45,461 nt of DNA from Aggregatilineales bacterium (lineage in GTDB: Bacteria > Chloroflexota > Anaerolineae > Aggregatilineales > Ch27). Position 1 is the first letter of the stretch, and every line of letters starts with the position of its first letter. Below are positions 16,195-24,000 of the stretch, piece after piece. The DNA is taken from contig JARKNX010000066.1 in the NCBI GenBank assembly GCA_029976025.1, forward strand, positions 1 through 45,461, written 5' to 3'. The translations under genes and the position numbers were made by a program. Below the pieces are notes generated by a model. It saw only the letters and a list, made by a program, of their open reading frames with translations. It searched no databases and was not told the DNA's origin.

Positions 16195-16689
16195 CTAAAC
16201 CCCGCGCACAGCGATCATCATCAGGAGGATGGTCAGTATCAGGACGGCTAACCCGACGCCGGGGATAAGCCGCAGCCGACGCAAAACCTGCTGGAAGGCT
16301 TCTTCATCGGTCTCCTGATAAGCCGTCAGCACGTGAGGTTCCAGGCGATGTTCGGCAATGAAATGGAAAAGCATGAGGCCCAGCCCCAGCAGGCCGCCGA
16401 TCAGGATGCTCCACCCCCACTGGGATGTCGTCAGGCGCACAATCGCCACATCCAGCCGCCAGCCGTTCAGGCTCAGATTCAGCGCGGCGCCGGCGAGTAT
16501 CGTCGTCAGCGACAGGGCCGATGCCAGCCGGAAGATGCGGGGGAAGATGGCGGAAAGGAACCACCCGCGCTTCTCCGGTTCCATGCGAGCGAGAGCCGGG
16601 ACCAGGATGACGTTGACCACGACAACTTCGCCCAGCCAGGCCGCCCCGGCGAGGACGTGGATCCAGCGTAAGATATTAGTTACAGTCAT
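16195..16689 (-). CDS. CopD-like four-helix membrane protein
   Basis: The protein has 164 residues. The first helix reads ILRWIHVLAGAAWLGEVVVVNVILVPAL, with the His and Trp-Leu-Gly arrangement of the CopD/DUF2269-like family, in which histidines may bind metal or haem. Three more hydrophobic segments follow, near residues 50-72, 90-115 and 142-162, with a His pair near the third (MLFHFIAEHRLEPH). I chose the ATG at 16689 because AAGGAT lies just upstream; the frame extends to 16863 but would cross the promoter. The mRNA leader is about 140 bases long and structured. A copper role is only an inference from the family name. Confidence 0.7.
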   Translation of the reverse strand: MTVTNILRWIHVLAGAAWLGEVVVVNVILVPALARMEPEKRGWFLSAIFPRIFRLASALSLTTILAGAALNLSLNGWRLDVAIVRLTTSQWGWSILIGGLLGLGLMLFHFIAEHRLEPHVLTAYQETDEEAFQQVLRRLRLIPGVGLAVLILTILLMMIAVRGV

Positions 16690-16828
16690 GAAATCCTTCT
16701 CTGTTGTGATATATGTGAGGCAAAGCTGCCCGCACCGGTTAGCTTGCACGGGCTTACTCCCTGACAGGCAAAAGGCCCACAGCAAGTGAGCCCTGTCTGT
16801 TCGGTCGGACGGTTGCCCCCGGGAAGCC
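16690..16828 (-). ncRNA. Structured mRNA leader of the CopD-like gene
   Basis: This is the predicted 5' leader between the promoter and the ATG. Two helices that cannot both form are visible in plus coordinates: GGGCTTAC (16750-16757) with GTGAGCCC (16786-16793), and GACAGG (16763-16768) with CCTGTC (16792-16797). A further pairing GCCCG/CGGGC lies near 16728-16753. I do not recognise a known riboswitch class in it. No terminator T-run is present, so any control would act on translation. Confidence 0.4.
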
Positions 16829-16834
16829 GTCCGA

Positions 16835-16863
16835 ACTATAAGCAAGAATTTCGCCGCTGTCAA
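16835..16863 (-). promoter_or_regulatory. Promoter of the CopD-like gene, with inverted repeat at the start site
   Basis: On the minus strand TTGACA (16863-16858), 17 bases and TATAGT (16840-16835). Next to the -10 lies the inverted repeat TCGGACGG (16805-16812) with CCGTCCGA (16827-16834), which straddles the predicted start near 16828 and looks like an operator. Confidence 0.75.
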
Positions 16864-17007
16864 ATATTCGATATTCTATGTCCGATATTGGGCAAATACC
16901 GGCAGATTACGCCCATGCTCCGCCCGGTTTGGCGGGGTCAGACGGCGCAATCCCGCGGACTGCGTGGGGTTGAAGGGGCGGCCCGAAGGCAGGGGCGCGC
17001 CCCGCCG

Positions 17008-17469
17008 CTATCCCTGCGGGACAAAGCGCTCCTTGGGGGAAACGACCTGATCGCGGTGGATGACCAGGTTGCCGCCATCGCCCAGCGAAATGGCAAAAAA
17101 GCGCAGGGCGCTCCTGGCCGGACCTTTGCGCACCGCGCCGCTGCTGGTGAAGCTGCTGCCGTGGCACGGGCAGCGGAAGCCCAGCCCATCCGGCACAGTC
17201 TGGCAGCCCAGGTGGGGGCACAGCGCATCAACGGCGTAGAACCCGGCGAGGTCGCGGCGCAGCCAGGCGCGGGCGGCATCCACCAGGACGATCGTCCCCG
17301 GCTCGTACAGGGATGGCGGGCCGGCGGTCGCTACCCGGATGAAGCGTTCGCCGGCGCGCGGCCGGCGGCGGACGCCGGGCTGATCAGACAGCGCTTCGGC
17401 AGCGGTTTCGCTGGCGGCTTTCAGCGCTTCGCTGGTGAACTGTTCGAAGAAGCGGCGACGATTCATCAT
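17008..17469 (-). CDS. Rieske-type [2Fe-2S] protein
   Basis: The protein has 153 residues. Cluster ligands are visible as CPHLGC (Cys84, His86, with Cys89) and CPCHGSSF (Cys100, His103, with Cys102). The extra cysteines 89 and 102 fit the disulfide of high-potential Rieske proteins of bc/b6f complexes. The N-terminus NRRRFFEQF looks like a Tat twin-arginine motif, yet the following 30 residues form a charged/Ala helix and not a hydrophobic anchor. No cytochrome b or oxygenase gene is adjacent. It may be an orphan electron carrier or a subunit of a complex encoded elsewhere. Confidence 0.88.
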   Translation of the reverse strand: MMNRRRFFEQFTSEALKAASETAAEALSDQPGVRRRPRAGERFIRVATAGPPSLYEPGTIVLVDAARAWLRRDLAGFYAVDALCPHLGCQTVPDGLGFRCPCHGSSFTSSGAVRKGPARSALRFFAISLGDGGNLVIHRDQVVSPKERFVPQG

Positions 17470-17696
17470 CCTGATCCTTTTTCTCCCGGTCCGGCATGTG
17501 GCTATTATACAGCACGACGCCGTCCATCACCGCCTCCCTGCGCGGCGTATACCTCCCTCCTCATGCCGCTGGCGAGGGCACGGCCTAACTGACTTCGATA
17601 CAGGGCGCTTCACAATAACGCCCGGCGCGCATCCGCGCCCTGTTGTATAATCGCAGGCGCTGCCAGTCCACCCCGATCGATCGGATGCATCTGTTC

Positions 17697-19064
17697 ATGA
17701 AGTTCCGTTATATCGCGCTCGCCGCCGCGGGCATCCCCCTGCTGGTGGCAATCGAAGTCTTCTTTCTGGCGCTCAATCGTAAGTCGCTCCTGCCGGACCC
17801 CCTCACGTCTGTGGCTGAGATAGTGACGTCCGCCCCCACCCGGGCAGTAGTGACGGTGCGGGTGACGCCCACGCCGGAGGGGCAGGAGGCCGCACCGACC
17901 GCGGTGGACCTCGGCCTGCCGCTGGCGACACCGACCGGCCAGCCGGCCAGCCCGCCCGCCAGCGATGGGATCGCCGCCCTGGCCGGGCCGCGCCTGCACA
18001 CCGTCGGGCTGCGGGAGACGCTGCCGAGCATCGCCGGCCAGTACGGCATCACGGCGGCGGAGCTTATGGCGGTGAACAGCCTGGGCGCTTTCGACACGCT
18101 GTATGTAGGCCAGCTCCTTCTGATCCCGCCGGCGCCGCCAGCCGCCACGCCATCGGCGACCCCGACGACGCCCGGACCTGCCGCCCTGACAGCGACGTTG
18201 GCGGTGCCCGGTCCTGCCGCCCCGGCCTCCCTCGCGTCAGCGGATGATCAGGGGATTGTGCCGACGTCGATCCCGGCCGGGCCGGAGGCCGTCAGCGGGG
18301 TCGCGGTGGACACCTTCATCGTCATGGATGACGCCGTGCGCCGGCATATCCGCGAGATTTACGCCCGCGGGCTGGCCCTGGGCAACAACCCGCGCGCGTT
18401 TTCCAAGATCGGGGACAGCACCACGGCCAATCCGTACTTTCTGGCGCCGTTCGACGCCGGGCTGTACGATCTGGGCGACTATGAATATCTTCAGCCCGCG
18501 ATTGACTACTTCGCCGGGTCATTCGGTCGGAACAGCGTCGTCGTGCGGATCGGGCTGCACTCGTGGTCGGTATTCGACCCGATGTGGTCGGATCCGGCCC
18601 GCTGCCAGTCTGGCGAAGCGCCAATCGTCTGCGAGTTCCGGCTGCACCGGCCCAGCATCGTCTTCATCCGGCTGGGGGCCAACGATTCTGGCGTGCCCCG
18701 GCTGTTCGCGGACAGCATGCGGCAGATTGTGGAGTACGCCCTCGACGCTGGCGTGATCCCGATTCTGGGCACCCGGCCCGATCAAAATGACGGGGCGGCC
18801 GATTCCGGCAACAACCTGATCCGCCAGATTGCGGCAGAGTATCAGGTCCCTCTGTGGGACTTCGATCTGATCGCGCAGACCATCCCCGGCCAGGGGCTGG
18901 GGGGCGACAATGTCCACATGACGGCCCTGTACCGCCAGGATTACACATCGCCGCGCGCCTTTCAGATCGGCCACAGCGTGCATAACCTGACCGCCCTGAT
19001 CGCGCTGGACCGCGTCTGGCGGGAAGTCATGCAGATCGGGCTGCAAGGCCGGACGTTCAGTTGA
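17697..19064 (+). CDS. Secreted LysM and SGNH-hydrolase-like protein
   Basis: The protein has about 455 residues. An N-terminal signal or anchor helix (YIALAAAGIPLLVAIEVFFLAL) is followed by a Thr/Pro-rich linker. A LysM domain lies near residues 98-144 (HTVGLRETLPSIAGQYGITA...LYVGQLLLIPP). A second Ala/Pro/Thr linker leads to an SGNH-like domain. In it, KIGDSTTA holds the nucleophile-like Ser, RLGANDSG fits block III (Gly and Asn), and GDNVHM holds the Asp and His of block V. LysM suggests peptidoglycan binding, and SGNH enzymes are esterases or acylhydrolases. The start is uncertain: ATGs at 17685 and 17697 are in frame and neither has a good ribosome site. TATAAT lies at 17646-17651. Confidence 0.8.
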   Translation: MKFRYIALAAAGIPLLVAIEVFFLALNRKSLLPDPLTSVAEIVTSAPTRAVVTVRVTPTPEGQEAAPTAVDLGLPLATPTGQPASPPASDGIAALAGPRLHTVGLRETLPSIAGQYGITAAELMAVNSLGAFDTLYVGQLLLIPPAPPAATPSATPTTPGPAALTATLAVPGPAAPASLASADDQGIVPTSIPAGPEAVSGVAVDTFIVMDDAVRRHIREIYARGLALGNNPRAFSKIGDSTTANPYFLAPFDAGLYDLGDYEYLQPAIDYFAGSFGRNSVVVRIGLHSWSVFDPMWSDPARCQSGEAPIVCEFRLHRPSIVFIRLGANDSGVPRLFADSMRQIVEYALDAGVIPILGTRPDQNDGAADSGNNLIRQIAAEYQVPLWDFDLIAQTIPGQGLGGDNVHMTALYRQDYTSPRAFQIGHSVHNLTALIALDRVWREVMQIGLQGRTFS

Positions 19065-19275
19065 GCCGGGCGGTGTGCATGGCGGCGGCTCCCATCCCCG
19101 GCCCTCCCCTCAATAGAAGGAGGGAAGGAAGCCAGGCGGCCCGATCTCCGGCCGGCCGGGGTGTGGGCAGCGAGGCGAGGGGGGTCTGTGTATCATATAA
19201 CAGCGCGGCGCCGGCCTTCAGGCGTGTTCGCCTCCGGCCCGGCACGATTTTCCTGACAACCCGGGAGGTTGATCG

Positions 19276-19674
19276 ATGTCCTATAAAGCGCTGCTGTTCG
19301 GCGCGCTGATTGTGTTCCTGCTGACCGCGGCGGCCTGCTCCGGCGACACGGGCGGCGCGGGCGAAGGCGACCCGGCGGCGGCTGTCCGCGCCTACCTGCA
19401 GGCCAAAGTGACCGCCGACCGCGAAGGGCTGAGCCGCCTGCTGTGCTCGGAGATGGAAGGCGACCTGGAGCGGGAGGCGATGTCCTTCGACAGCGTGGAA
19501 GCGCGGCTGGGCGATGATGTCGTCTGTACCGCTGACGCGGGCGGCGCAACCGTGAGCTGCACCGGCAATATTGTGGCCGTCTACGGCGGCGAGGATACGC
19601 TGTTCCCGCTGGGCACATACCGCGTCGTCCAGGAGGCCGGCGAGTGGAAGTGGTGCGGCGAAGCCGGGCGGTGA
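19276..19674 (+). CDS. Small putative lipoprotein
   Basis: The 132-residue protein has a signal peptide ending in the lipobox LTAAAC (Cys near residue 21), then a Gly/Asp spacer. The body, from DPAAAVRAYLQAKVTADREGLSRLLCSEMEGDLE, looks like the NTF2-like or DUF4878-type folds of secreted small proteins, where a first helix pair leads into a curved sheet. Four further cysteines (in LLCSEME, DDVVCTA, TVSCTG and KWCGE) could form two disulfides outside the cell. GGGAGG precedes the ATG. I do not recognise a specific family. Confidence 0.7.
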   Translation: MSYKALLFGALIVFLLTAAACSGDTGGAGEGDPAAAVRAYLQAKVTADREGLSRLLCSEMEGDLEREAMSFDSVEARLGDDVVCTADAGGATVSCTGNIVAVYGGEDTLFPLGTYRVVQEAGEWKWCGEAGR

Positions 19675-19783
19675 GGCCGCCCGCCCTGGCGCCTCTGCAA
19701 CTCTCCCCGCCGCCATGCGTATAGGTGGACAGACAACAATCTGATAATCTGCCCTTCTGAGGGTGTTGAAGGAGGCGTACTGT

Positions 19784-20479
19784 ATGGGACGGCAAACTTC
19801 TGGCTCGCGCCGGGCGGTGGCATTGCTGCTGATCCTGCTCGGCATGAGCTGCCTGTTATTCCAGTTCAATATCCTGTCGCTGAGCATGCTCGGAGTATTG
19901 TGGCCGTTCTTCGTCATTATCCCGGGGCTGATGCTCCTGTACTTCGCTTATACCGGCAGCGAGGAGGTAGCTTCGCTGGCGATCCCCGGCGCGCTCATAG
20001 CCGGCACTGGCGCCATCCTGCTCGTCCAGAGCATGACCGGCCGCTGGGCAAGCTGGGCGTACACCTGGGCGCTGTACCCGGTCTTTCTGGGGCTGGGGCT
20101 GATGTTTCAGAGCAACCGCTCGGGCAACCGCCGCACGTACGCGACCGGGCGCGGCTTTGTCCGCTGGGGGCTGATCCTCTTCCTGATCTTCGGCGCCTTC
20201 TTTGAGGGGCTTGTCTTCAACGATCTGCCCGTTGCGCAGTTCATCTTGCCCATGCTTCTGATCGGAGCCGGGCTGTATATGCTGCTGCGCAGACCGCAGC
20301 CGGCCAGCGCGCCGCGCAAGCGCCAGCCCAACGCGGACGATGACGCGCCTCTCTTCACCGGCGCACCCGTCACCGGCAAACGGCCCACCGGATACGCGCC
20401 TTCCGCCAGCGACGCGCTGCGCCGCCAGATCGATCTGGCGCTGGCCGAAGACGACGAGGCGCCGCCCACAGAAGAGTAG
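19784..20479 (+). CDS. LiaF/DUF5668-like multi-pass membrane protein
   Basis: The protein has 231 residues. Six or so short hydrophobic segments occur in pairs. The first block (AVALLLILLGMSCLLFQFNILSL...LWPFFVIIPGLMLL) has the WP motif typical of DUF5668 and LiaI/LiaF-type transmembrane repeats. The stretch WAYTWALYPVFLGLGLMF repeats the pattern, and ILPMLLIGAGLYMLLRR ends it. The tail after residue 170 is hydrophilic and cytoplasmic. Such proteins often sense envelope stress, but the C-terminal LiaF sensor domain is absent, so the function is open. I chose the ATG at 19784, with AAGGAGG 8 bases before it, over the in-frame start at 19763. Confidence 0.78.
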   Translation: MGRQTSGSRRAVALLLILLGMSCLLFQFNILSLSMLGVLWPFFVIIPGLMLLYFAYTGSEEVASLAIPGALIAGTGAILLVQSMTGRWASWAYTWALYPVFLGLGLMFQSNRSGNRRTYATGRGFVRWGLILFLIFGAFFEGLVFNDLPVAQFILPMLLIGAGLYMLLRRPQPASAPRKRQPNADDDAPLFTGAPVTGKRPTGYAPSASDALRRQIDLALAEDDEAPPTEE

Positions 20480-20508
20480 CCGCCCGATCAGAGGTAGAGG
20501 CGGGCGGC
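20479..20508. terminator. Two-way hairpin between convergent genes
   Basis: GCCGCCCG (20479-20486) pairs perfectly with CGGGCGGC (20501-20508), starting at the last base of the upstream stop codon. There is no T-run, so intrinsic termination is uncertain. Confidence 0.5.
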
Positions 20509-20513
20509 GGCGC

Positions 20514-20981
20514 TCACGACAGGCCGAATAACGCTTTCAGATCGGCGATATACCGTTGCTTCTGCTCGGCCATCCGCTTATAACCCACCACCTTCAGCGG
20601 AACCTTGTCAAAGGCGTTCGCCACGTGGCGGGTCAGGTCCAGCACGAACTGTTTGTAGAGCAGGGCGTCCTCCGCTGGGGCGATCCGATCCAGGACGGCC
20701 ACCGCCTCGCGCAGGAAGGCCATCGATTCTTCATAAGACAGGGCGGGGATATCGGCATCTCTGTATTCATCTTCGCTCACCGCCGCCTGAATCAGGGCGG
20801 AGGCCTGGTAGCGGGGGTCCCTGGAGAGCGCCGACAGGCCGGCCACAAGCGCGATACCCTCCCGGACGGCGCGCAGCGGGCCGTGCGGGCCGACGTTGGC
20901 CATCATATTGCCCGGCGCCAGCAGGACGATGGCTTTCACCTGTTGCCATTCGGCCTCTGTGAAATCGTCTCTGGTTGTCAC
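20514..20981 (-). CDS. Hypothetical helical protein
   Basis: The 155-residue protein is predicted all-helical and soluble. It begins TTRDDFTEAEWQQVKAIVLLAPGNMMANVGPHGPLRAVREGIALVAGL. This resembles a group of unnamed bacterial proteins that start with FTxEEW and continue with a Gly-rich turn and a helix, but I cannot name a function. The C-terminal part has regular helices with conserved-looking Lys/Tyr residues (PLKVVGYKRMAEQKQRYI). It stands alone between a convergent membrane gene and the OppC gene. The reading frame matches the codon bias of its neighbours, so it is probably real. Confidence 0.65.
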   Translation of the reverse strand: MTTRDDFTEAEWQQVKAIVLLAPGNMMANVGPHGPLRAVREGIALVAGLSALSRDPRYQASALIQAAVSEDEYRDADIPALSYEESMAFLREAVAVLDRIAPAEDALLYKQFVLDLTRHVANAFDKVPLKVVGYKRMAEQKQRYIADLKALFGLS

Positions 20982-21221
20982 GTGTCGAACTCCTCCGCTC
21001 TATCAGCGCGGGCCTGCTTAACAGCCCTGTGCTCATTATATCCCCATTTCTTGTCGCCAGACCGGCGGGCGGAGCCGCAAGGGGTGAGCCGTAAATCAAA
21101 GGGGGCCGGAAAGCAAAGAACCGCCGGGGATGCCGGGAAAAACGGGTTGTCTCCTCTGGCGTCGCGGCGGTCCCTGTTTTTTTCCCGCTGCTGGCTTTCT
21201 GCCGTTTGCCCTCCCGGCTAA

Positions 21222-22118
21222 TCAGCGCCGGAGCTGAGGATCAAAAGCGTCGCGCAGCCCGTCGCCAACGAAGTTGAAGCTCAGCACGATCAGGGAGATG
21301 ATGACGCCCGGCACAACCCAGATCCACCACGCCGTGCGGAGCCACTGCTGCGCGTCCTGCAGCATGTTACCCAGGCTGGCGTTGGGCGGTGGCACGCCCA
21401 GCCCCAGGAAGCTCAGGGCCGACTCGGTCAGGATAGCGTAGGGCACGGCCAGCGTGGCGGCTACGATGATCGGGGCCAGGGCGTTGGGCAGCATGTGGCG
21501 CGTCACCATCCGCCAGCCGGGCACGCCAATGCACTGGGCCGCCGTCATGAATTCGCGCTCCTTGAGCGAAAGAAATTCCGCCCGCACCAGCCGGGAGACG
21601 GTCATCCAGTTCAGCGCGCCGATCACGAACACCAGCGTCAGCAGCGTGCCCGCGAAGATGCCGGCGATGATCAGGAGCAGGAAGAAGCCGGGGACAGAAA
21701 GGAAGACATCGGTCACGCGCATCAGAAAGTTATCCAGCCGCCCGCCGAAGTAGCCGGCCAGCGCGCCGACGGTGACGCCGATCCCGATCTCGAAGATCAC
21801 GGCGGTCACCCCGACAAAGATGGAGACGCGCATCCCGAACAGGGCGCGCGCCAGATAATCGCGGCCGTAATTGTCGGTCCCCAGCGCGTGGATATCAGAA
21901 GGGGGTTGCGGCCGGCCCTGGGCATAAGCCGTGTCGATGCGGTTGGGGTCGTAAGGCGTGATCGCGTCGGCGAATATAGCCATCAGCAGCATGATGATCA
22001 GCAGCACAGCGCTGGCAACGGCCAGCCGGTGCCGGCGGAACTGCCGCCAGATCAGCTTCCACTGCGGCGTCGGCTTGATGTGTTCCTGCAGCGCCATCGG
22101 GGTGCTCAGCTCATTCAT
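21222..22118 (-). CDS. OppC/DppC-type ABC transporter permease
   Basis: The 299-residue inner-membrane subunit belongs to a peptide/nickel-type importer. It has the long cytoplasmic N-terminus (QWKLIWRQFRRHRLAV), a first membrane segment, the OppC-N stretch ending ALGTDNYGRDYLARALFG, and five more segments. The EAA loop, EFMTAAQCIGVPGWRMVTRHMLPNALAPIIV, contacts the ATPase. I chose the ATG at 22118, which has GAGG upstream and overlaps the OppB stop by 8 bases; the longer frame to 22145 has no better site. No ATPase or binding-protein gene is in the window, so the substrate cannot be inferred beyond the family. Confidence 0.9.
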   Translation of the reverse strand: MNELSTPMALQEHIKPTPQWKLIWRQFRRHRLAVASAVLLIIMLLMAIFADAITPYDPNRIDTAYAQGRPQPPSDIHALGTDNYGRDYLARALFGMRVSIFVGVTAVIFEIGIGVTVGALAGYFGGRLDNFLMRVTDVFLSVPGFFLLLIIAGIFAGTLLTLVFVIGALNWMTVSRLVRAEFLSLKEREFMTAAQCIGVPGWRMVTRHMLPNALAPIIVAATLAVPYAILTESALSFLGLGVPPPNASLGNMLQDAQQWLRTAWWIWVVPGVIISLIVLSFNFVGDGLRDAFDPQLRR

Positions 22119-23079
22119 AGTGTATCCTCGGGTCCACCCAGGCATACGCGATATCGGCGAACAGGTTGCCCAGAATAATCAGGACAGCGGAGAGCATGGT
22201 GACGGCCATGATCACCGGGTAATCGCGCCCGTTGACCGCTTCCACCCCCAGCCGGCCCATGCCCGGCCAACTGAAGATTGTCTCCGTGATGAACGCGCCG
22301 GTCACAATGGTCGGCACCGACAGCCCGACCAGAGTCACAATCGGGATCAGAGCGTTGCGCAGGGCGTGCTTGCCGATCACTCCCCGCTCGCGGAGGCCCT
22401 TGGCCCGCGCCGTGCGGATGTAGTCCTGCCCCAGCACTTCCAGCAGCGAGGACCGCTGGTAGCGCGACCAGGAGGCCATCTGAGCCACACTCAGCACGAT
22501 CACCGGCAGGATCATATGCTGGACCACGTCCATCACCGCCGCCCAGCCGGTGTAGGTCTGCCGCACGGAGTGCATCCCGACCGCCGGTAACCAGCCCAGT
22601 TGGATAGAAAATATCTGTAACAACAACAGAGCGACCCAGAAGATCGGCACGGAGATGCCGACCAGGGCCAGCGTGCTGAGCACATAGTCGATCAGGGTAT
22701 ACCGCTTGAGGGCGGAGATGATCCCGATCGGGATGGCGACCACCAGCGAGACCAGCAGCGAGACGCCGCCCAGCAGCAGCGTGTTAGGCAGCCGGTCGCC
22801 GATCTCCAGCGATACCGGCCGCCGGTTGCGGAACGAAAAGCCCATGTCGCCCTGTATCGTCTTGACCAGCCAGGCTGCGTACCGCACATAAAACGGCTGG
22901 TCCAGACCCAGGCTCTTGCGGACCTGTTCCAGGTACGCCGGGTCGGTGCCTTTCTCCGGGTCCATGTACATCTGGCTGGCATCGCCGGGGACCGCCTCGA
23001 TCAGAATGAAGACGATCACGGAGATGGCGAGCAGGAGCGGGATGGCCTGAAGCAGGCGGCGGACAATATAACGTATCAT
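22111..23079 (-). CDS. OppB/DppB-type ABC transporter permease
   Basis: The 322-residue permease has the standard OppB start MIRYIVRRLLQAIPLLLAISVIVFILIEAVPGD and a periplasmic region (YLEQVRKSLGLDQPFYVRYAAWL). The EAA loop, QDYIRTARAKGLRERGVIGKHALRNALIPIV, is followed by the closing segments. It is the partner of the OppC gene downstream, with which it overlaps by 8 bases. The order B then C is usual. An OsmC gene lies 29 bases upstream on the same strand and may share its transcript, although the two have no known functional link. Confidence 0.92.
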   Translation of the reverse strand: MIRYIVRRLLQAIPLLLAISVIVFILIEAVPGDASQMYMDPEKGTDPAYLEQVRKSLGLDQPFYVRYAAWLVKTIQGDMGFSFRNRRPVSLEIGDRLPNTLLLGGVSLLVSLVVAIPIGIISALKRYTLIDYVLSTLALVGISVPIFWVALLLLQIFSIQLGWLPAVGMHSVRQTYTGWAAVMDVVQHMILPVIVLSVAQMASWSRYQRSSLLEVLGQDYIRTARAKGLRERGVIGKHALRNALIPIVTLVGLSVPTIVTGAFITETIFSWPGMGRLGVEAVNGRDYPVIMAVTMLSAVLIILGNLFADIAYAWVDPRIHYE

Positions 23080-23108
23080 AGAACCTCCTCCCGGTTGAAG
23101 GCTGTCAA

Positions 23109-23504
23109 TCAGGCTTCTGGCTCGCCGGGCACAATGATCGTCTCCATAGCCGGCGGGTTGAGCAGATGGCGGCGGACGCCGCAGCTTTCCGCGGCGCGCA
23201 CCACGGCATCGCGATATTTGGCCGGGAAATCCGGCGGGAGCTGAATCTCCGTCACGATAGATTCGAACATGCGCGTATCGGGGTTATAGTACATCCGCTG
23301 CCTCATCCTGATCGCATCGGTGGGGATATCGCGCTCCCGGCAAAAGTGCAGCACTTTGCTGGCGGAGCAGGTCGCCAGGCCGATCAGGAAGAAGTCGAAC
23401 GCCGAAGGCTGATTCTCGTCGCCAGTTTCGATCTGGTTGCCATGAAAATCCGCCGTGATGCGGTCCCCGCCGGGGAAAGCGATCTGCATCTGATGTTCCT
23501 GCAT
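23109..23504 (-). CDS. OsmC/Ohr-family protein
   Basis: The 131-residue protein belongs to the OsmC-like family of thiol peroxidases and related proteins. It shows the characteristic PSAFDFFLIGLATCSASKVLHFCRER helix with the first cysteine, and AAESCGVRRHLLNPP with the second one near the C-terminus. Together these fit the Cys pair that reduces organic hydroperoxides. It resembles the YhfA-type branch, with a plain beta-sheet N-terminus (MQIAFPGGDRITADFHGNQIETG), more than Ohr itself. It is followed by OppB on the same strand. The cellular role is inferred only from the family. Confidence 0.85.
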   Translation of the reverse strand: MQEHQMQIAFPGGDRITADFHGNQIETGDENQPSAFDFFLIGLATCSASKVLHFCRERDIPTDAIRMRQRMYYNPDTRMFESIVTEIQLPPDFPAKYRDAVVRAAESCGVRRHLLNPPAMETIIVPGEPEA

Positions 23505-23593
23505 GATAACCGTCCTTGAATGAGATTGATATAGTGGCGCAATGTCAGCTCAGGCAGATCCGGCCCCGGTCAGGGGCATGCCCGGCAACCGGG

Positions 23594-23830
23594 TCAGAAT
23601 TGATTGTGGTCCCTGCGGTTCAGATCGTCAAGCAGTATGAACAGATCTGTCAGGCGATCTTCGTCATCCTCATCGTCGTCGTAGAGCGCCTGCTACTGCG
23701 CGGCGCGGCGCATGGTCTCCCTCCACCACCTGGTTCGGGTGATTACGAAGTAGCCGATCACGGGGATCAGGGCGCCGCTGCCCGCGCACAGGCACATCAG
23801 GCCAAAACTGGAACTGTCGTACGTTGTCAT
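23594..23830 (-). pseudogene. Small membrane ORF with an in-frame amber codon
   Basis: From the ATG at 23830, preceded by GAAGGG at 5 bases, the frame encodes 45 residues up to a TAG at 23693-23695. They start MTTYDSSSFGLMCLCAGSG, contain a membrane segment (ALIPVIGYFVI) and end in a basic WWRETMRRAAQ. The same frame then stays open for 32 more codons, starting with Gln and continuing ALYDDDEDDEDRLTDLFILL, before a TGA. The downstream part has coding-like composition and an acidic/amphipathic tail that would complete a 78-residue membrane protein. One C-to-T change in a CAG codon would create the stop. It could be a fresh nonsense mutation, readthrough, or a truly short 45-residue protein followed by chance sequence. 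Confidence 0.45.
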
Positions 23831-23888
23831 GATAGCCCTTCGCACTTCCTATCCCGGGTTCTTCCTCCACAGGCGGACAGATACCAGA

Positions 23889-24000
23889 GACAGGGGGCTT
23901 AAACCCCTGTCGGGCTATCTATTCCCCACGAGCGGGGAAGGATGTAAGACTGGTTGTCGCGGTGCTGCTGTGACCGTGTCGGTCACGCTACTACTGCGAC
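23889..24000. repeat. Cluster of three hairpins
   Basis: Three perfect or near-perfect palindromes lie back to back. GACAGGGG/CCCCTGTC (23889-23911) has the central GCTTAAA. TTCCCC/GGGGAA spans 23922-23939. A longer imperfect one at 23956-24000 has the core GTGACC/GGTCAC. They lie between the end of the aldo/keto reductase gene and the small ORF on the minus strand, and the third overlaps the reductase stop codon. Confidence 0.7.

Noticed and set aside
16690-16828. The CopD-gene leader as a known riboswitch (cobalamin, TPP, Mn or FMN)
   Set aside because: The conserved boxes of those classes are not present; left as an unclassified structured leader.
21100-21175. Terminator after oppC from the ACCGCCG/CGGCGGT pairing
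   Set aside because: The loop is about 40 bases and the T-runs lie in the wrong place, so the evidence is too weak.
23516-23902. Plus-strand frame of 128 codons after osmC
   Set aside because: Overlaps the more credible small minus-strand ORF and lacks any motif.
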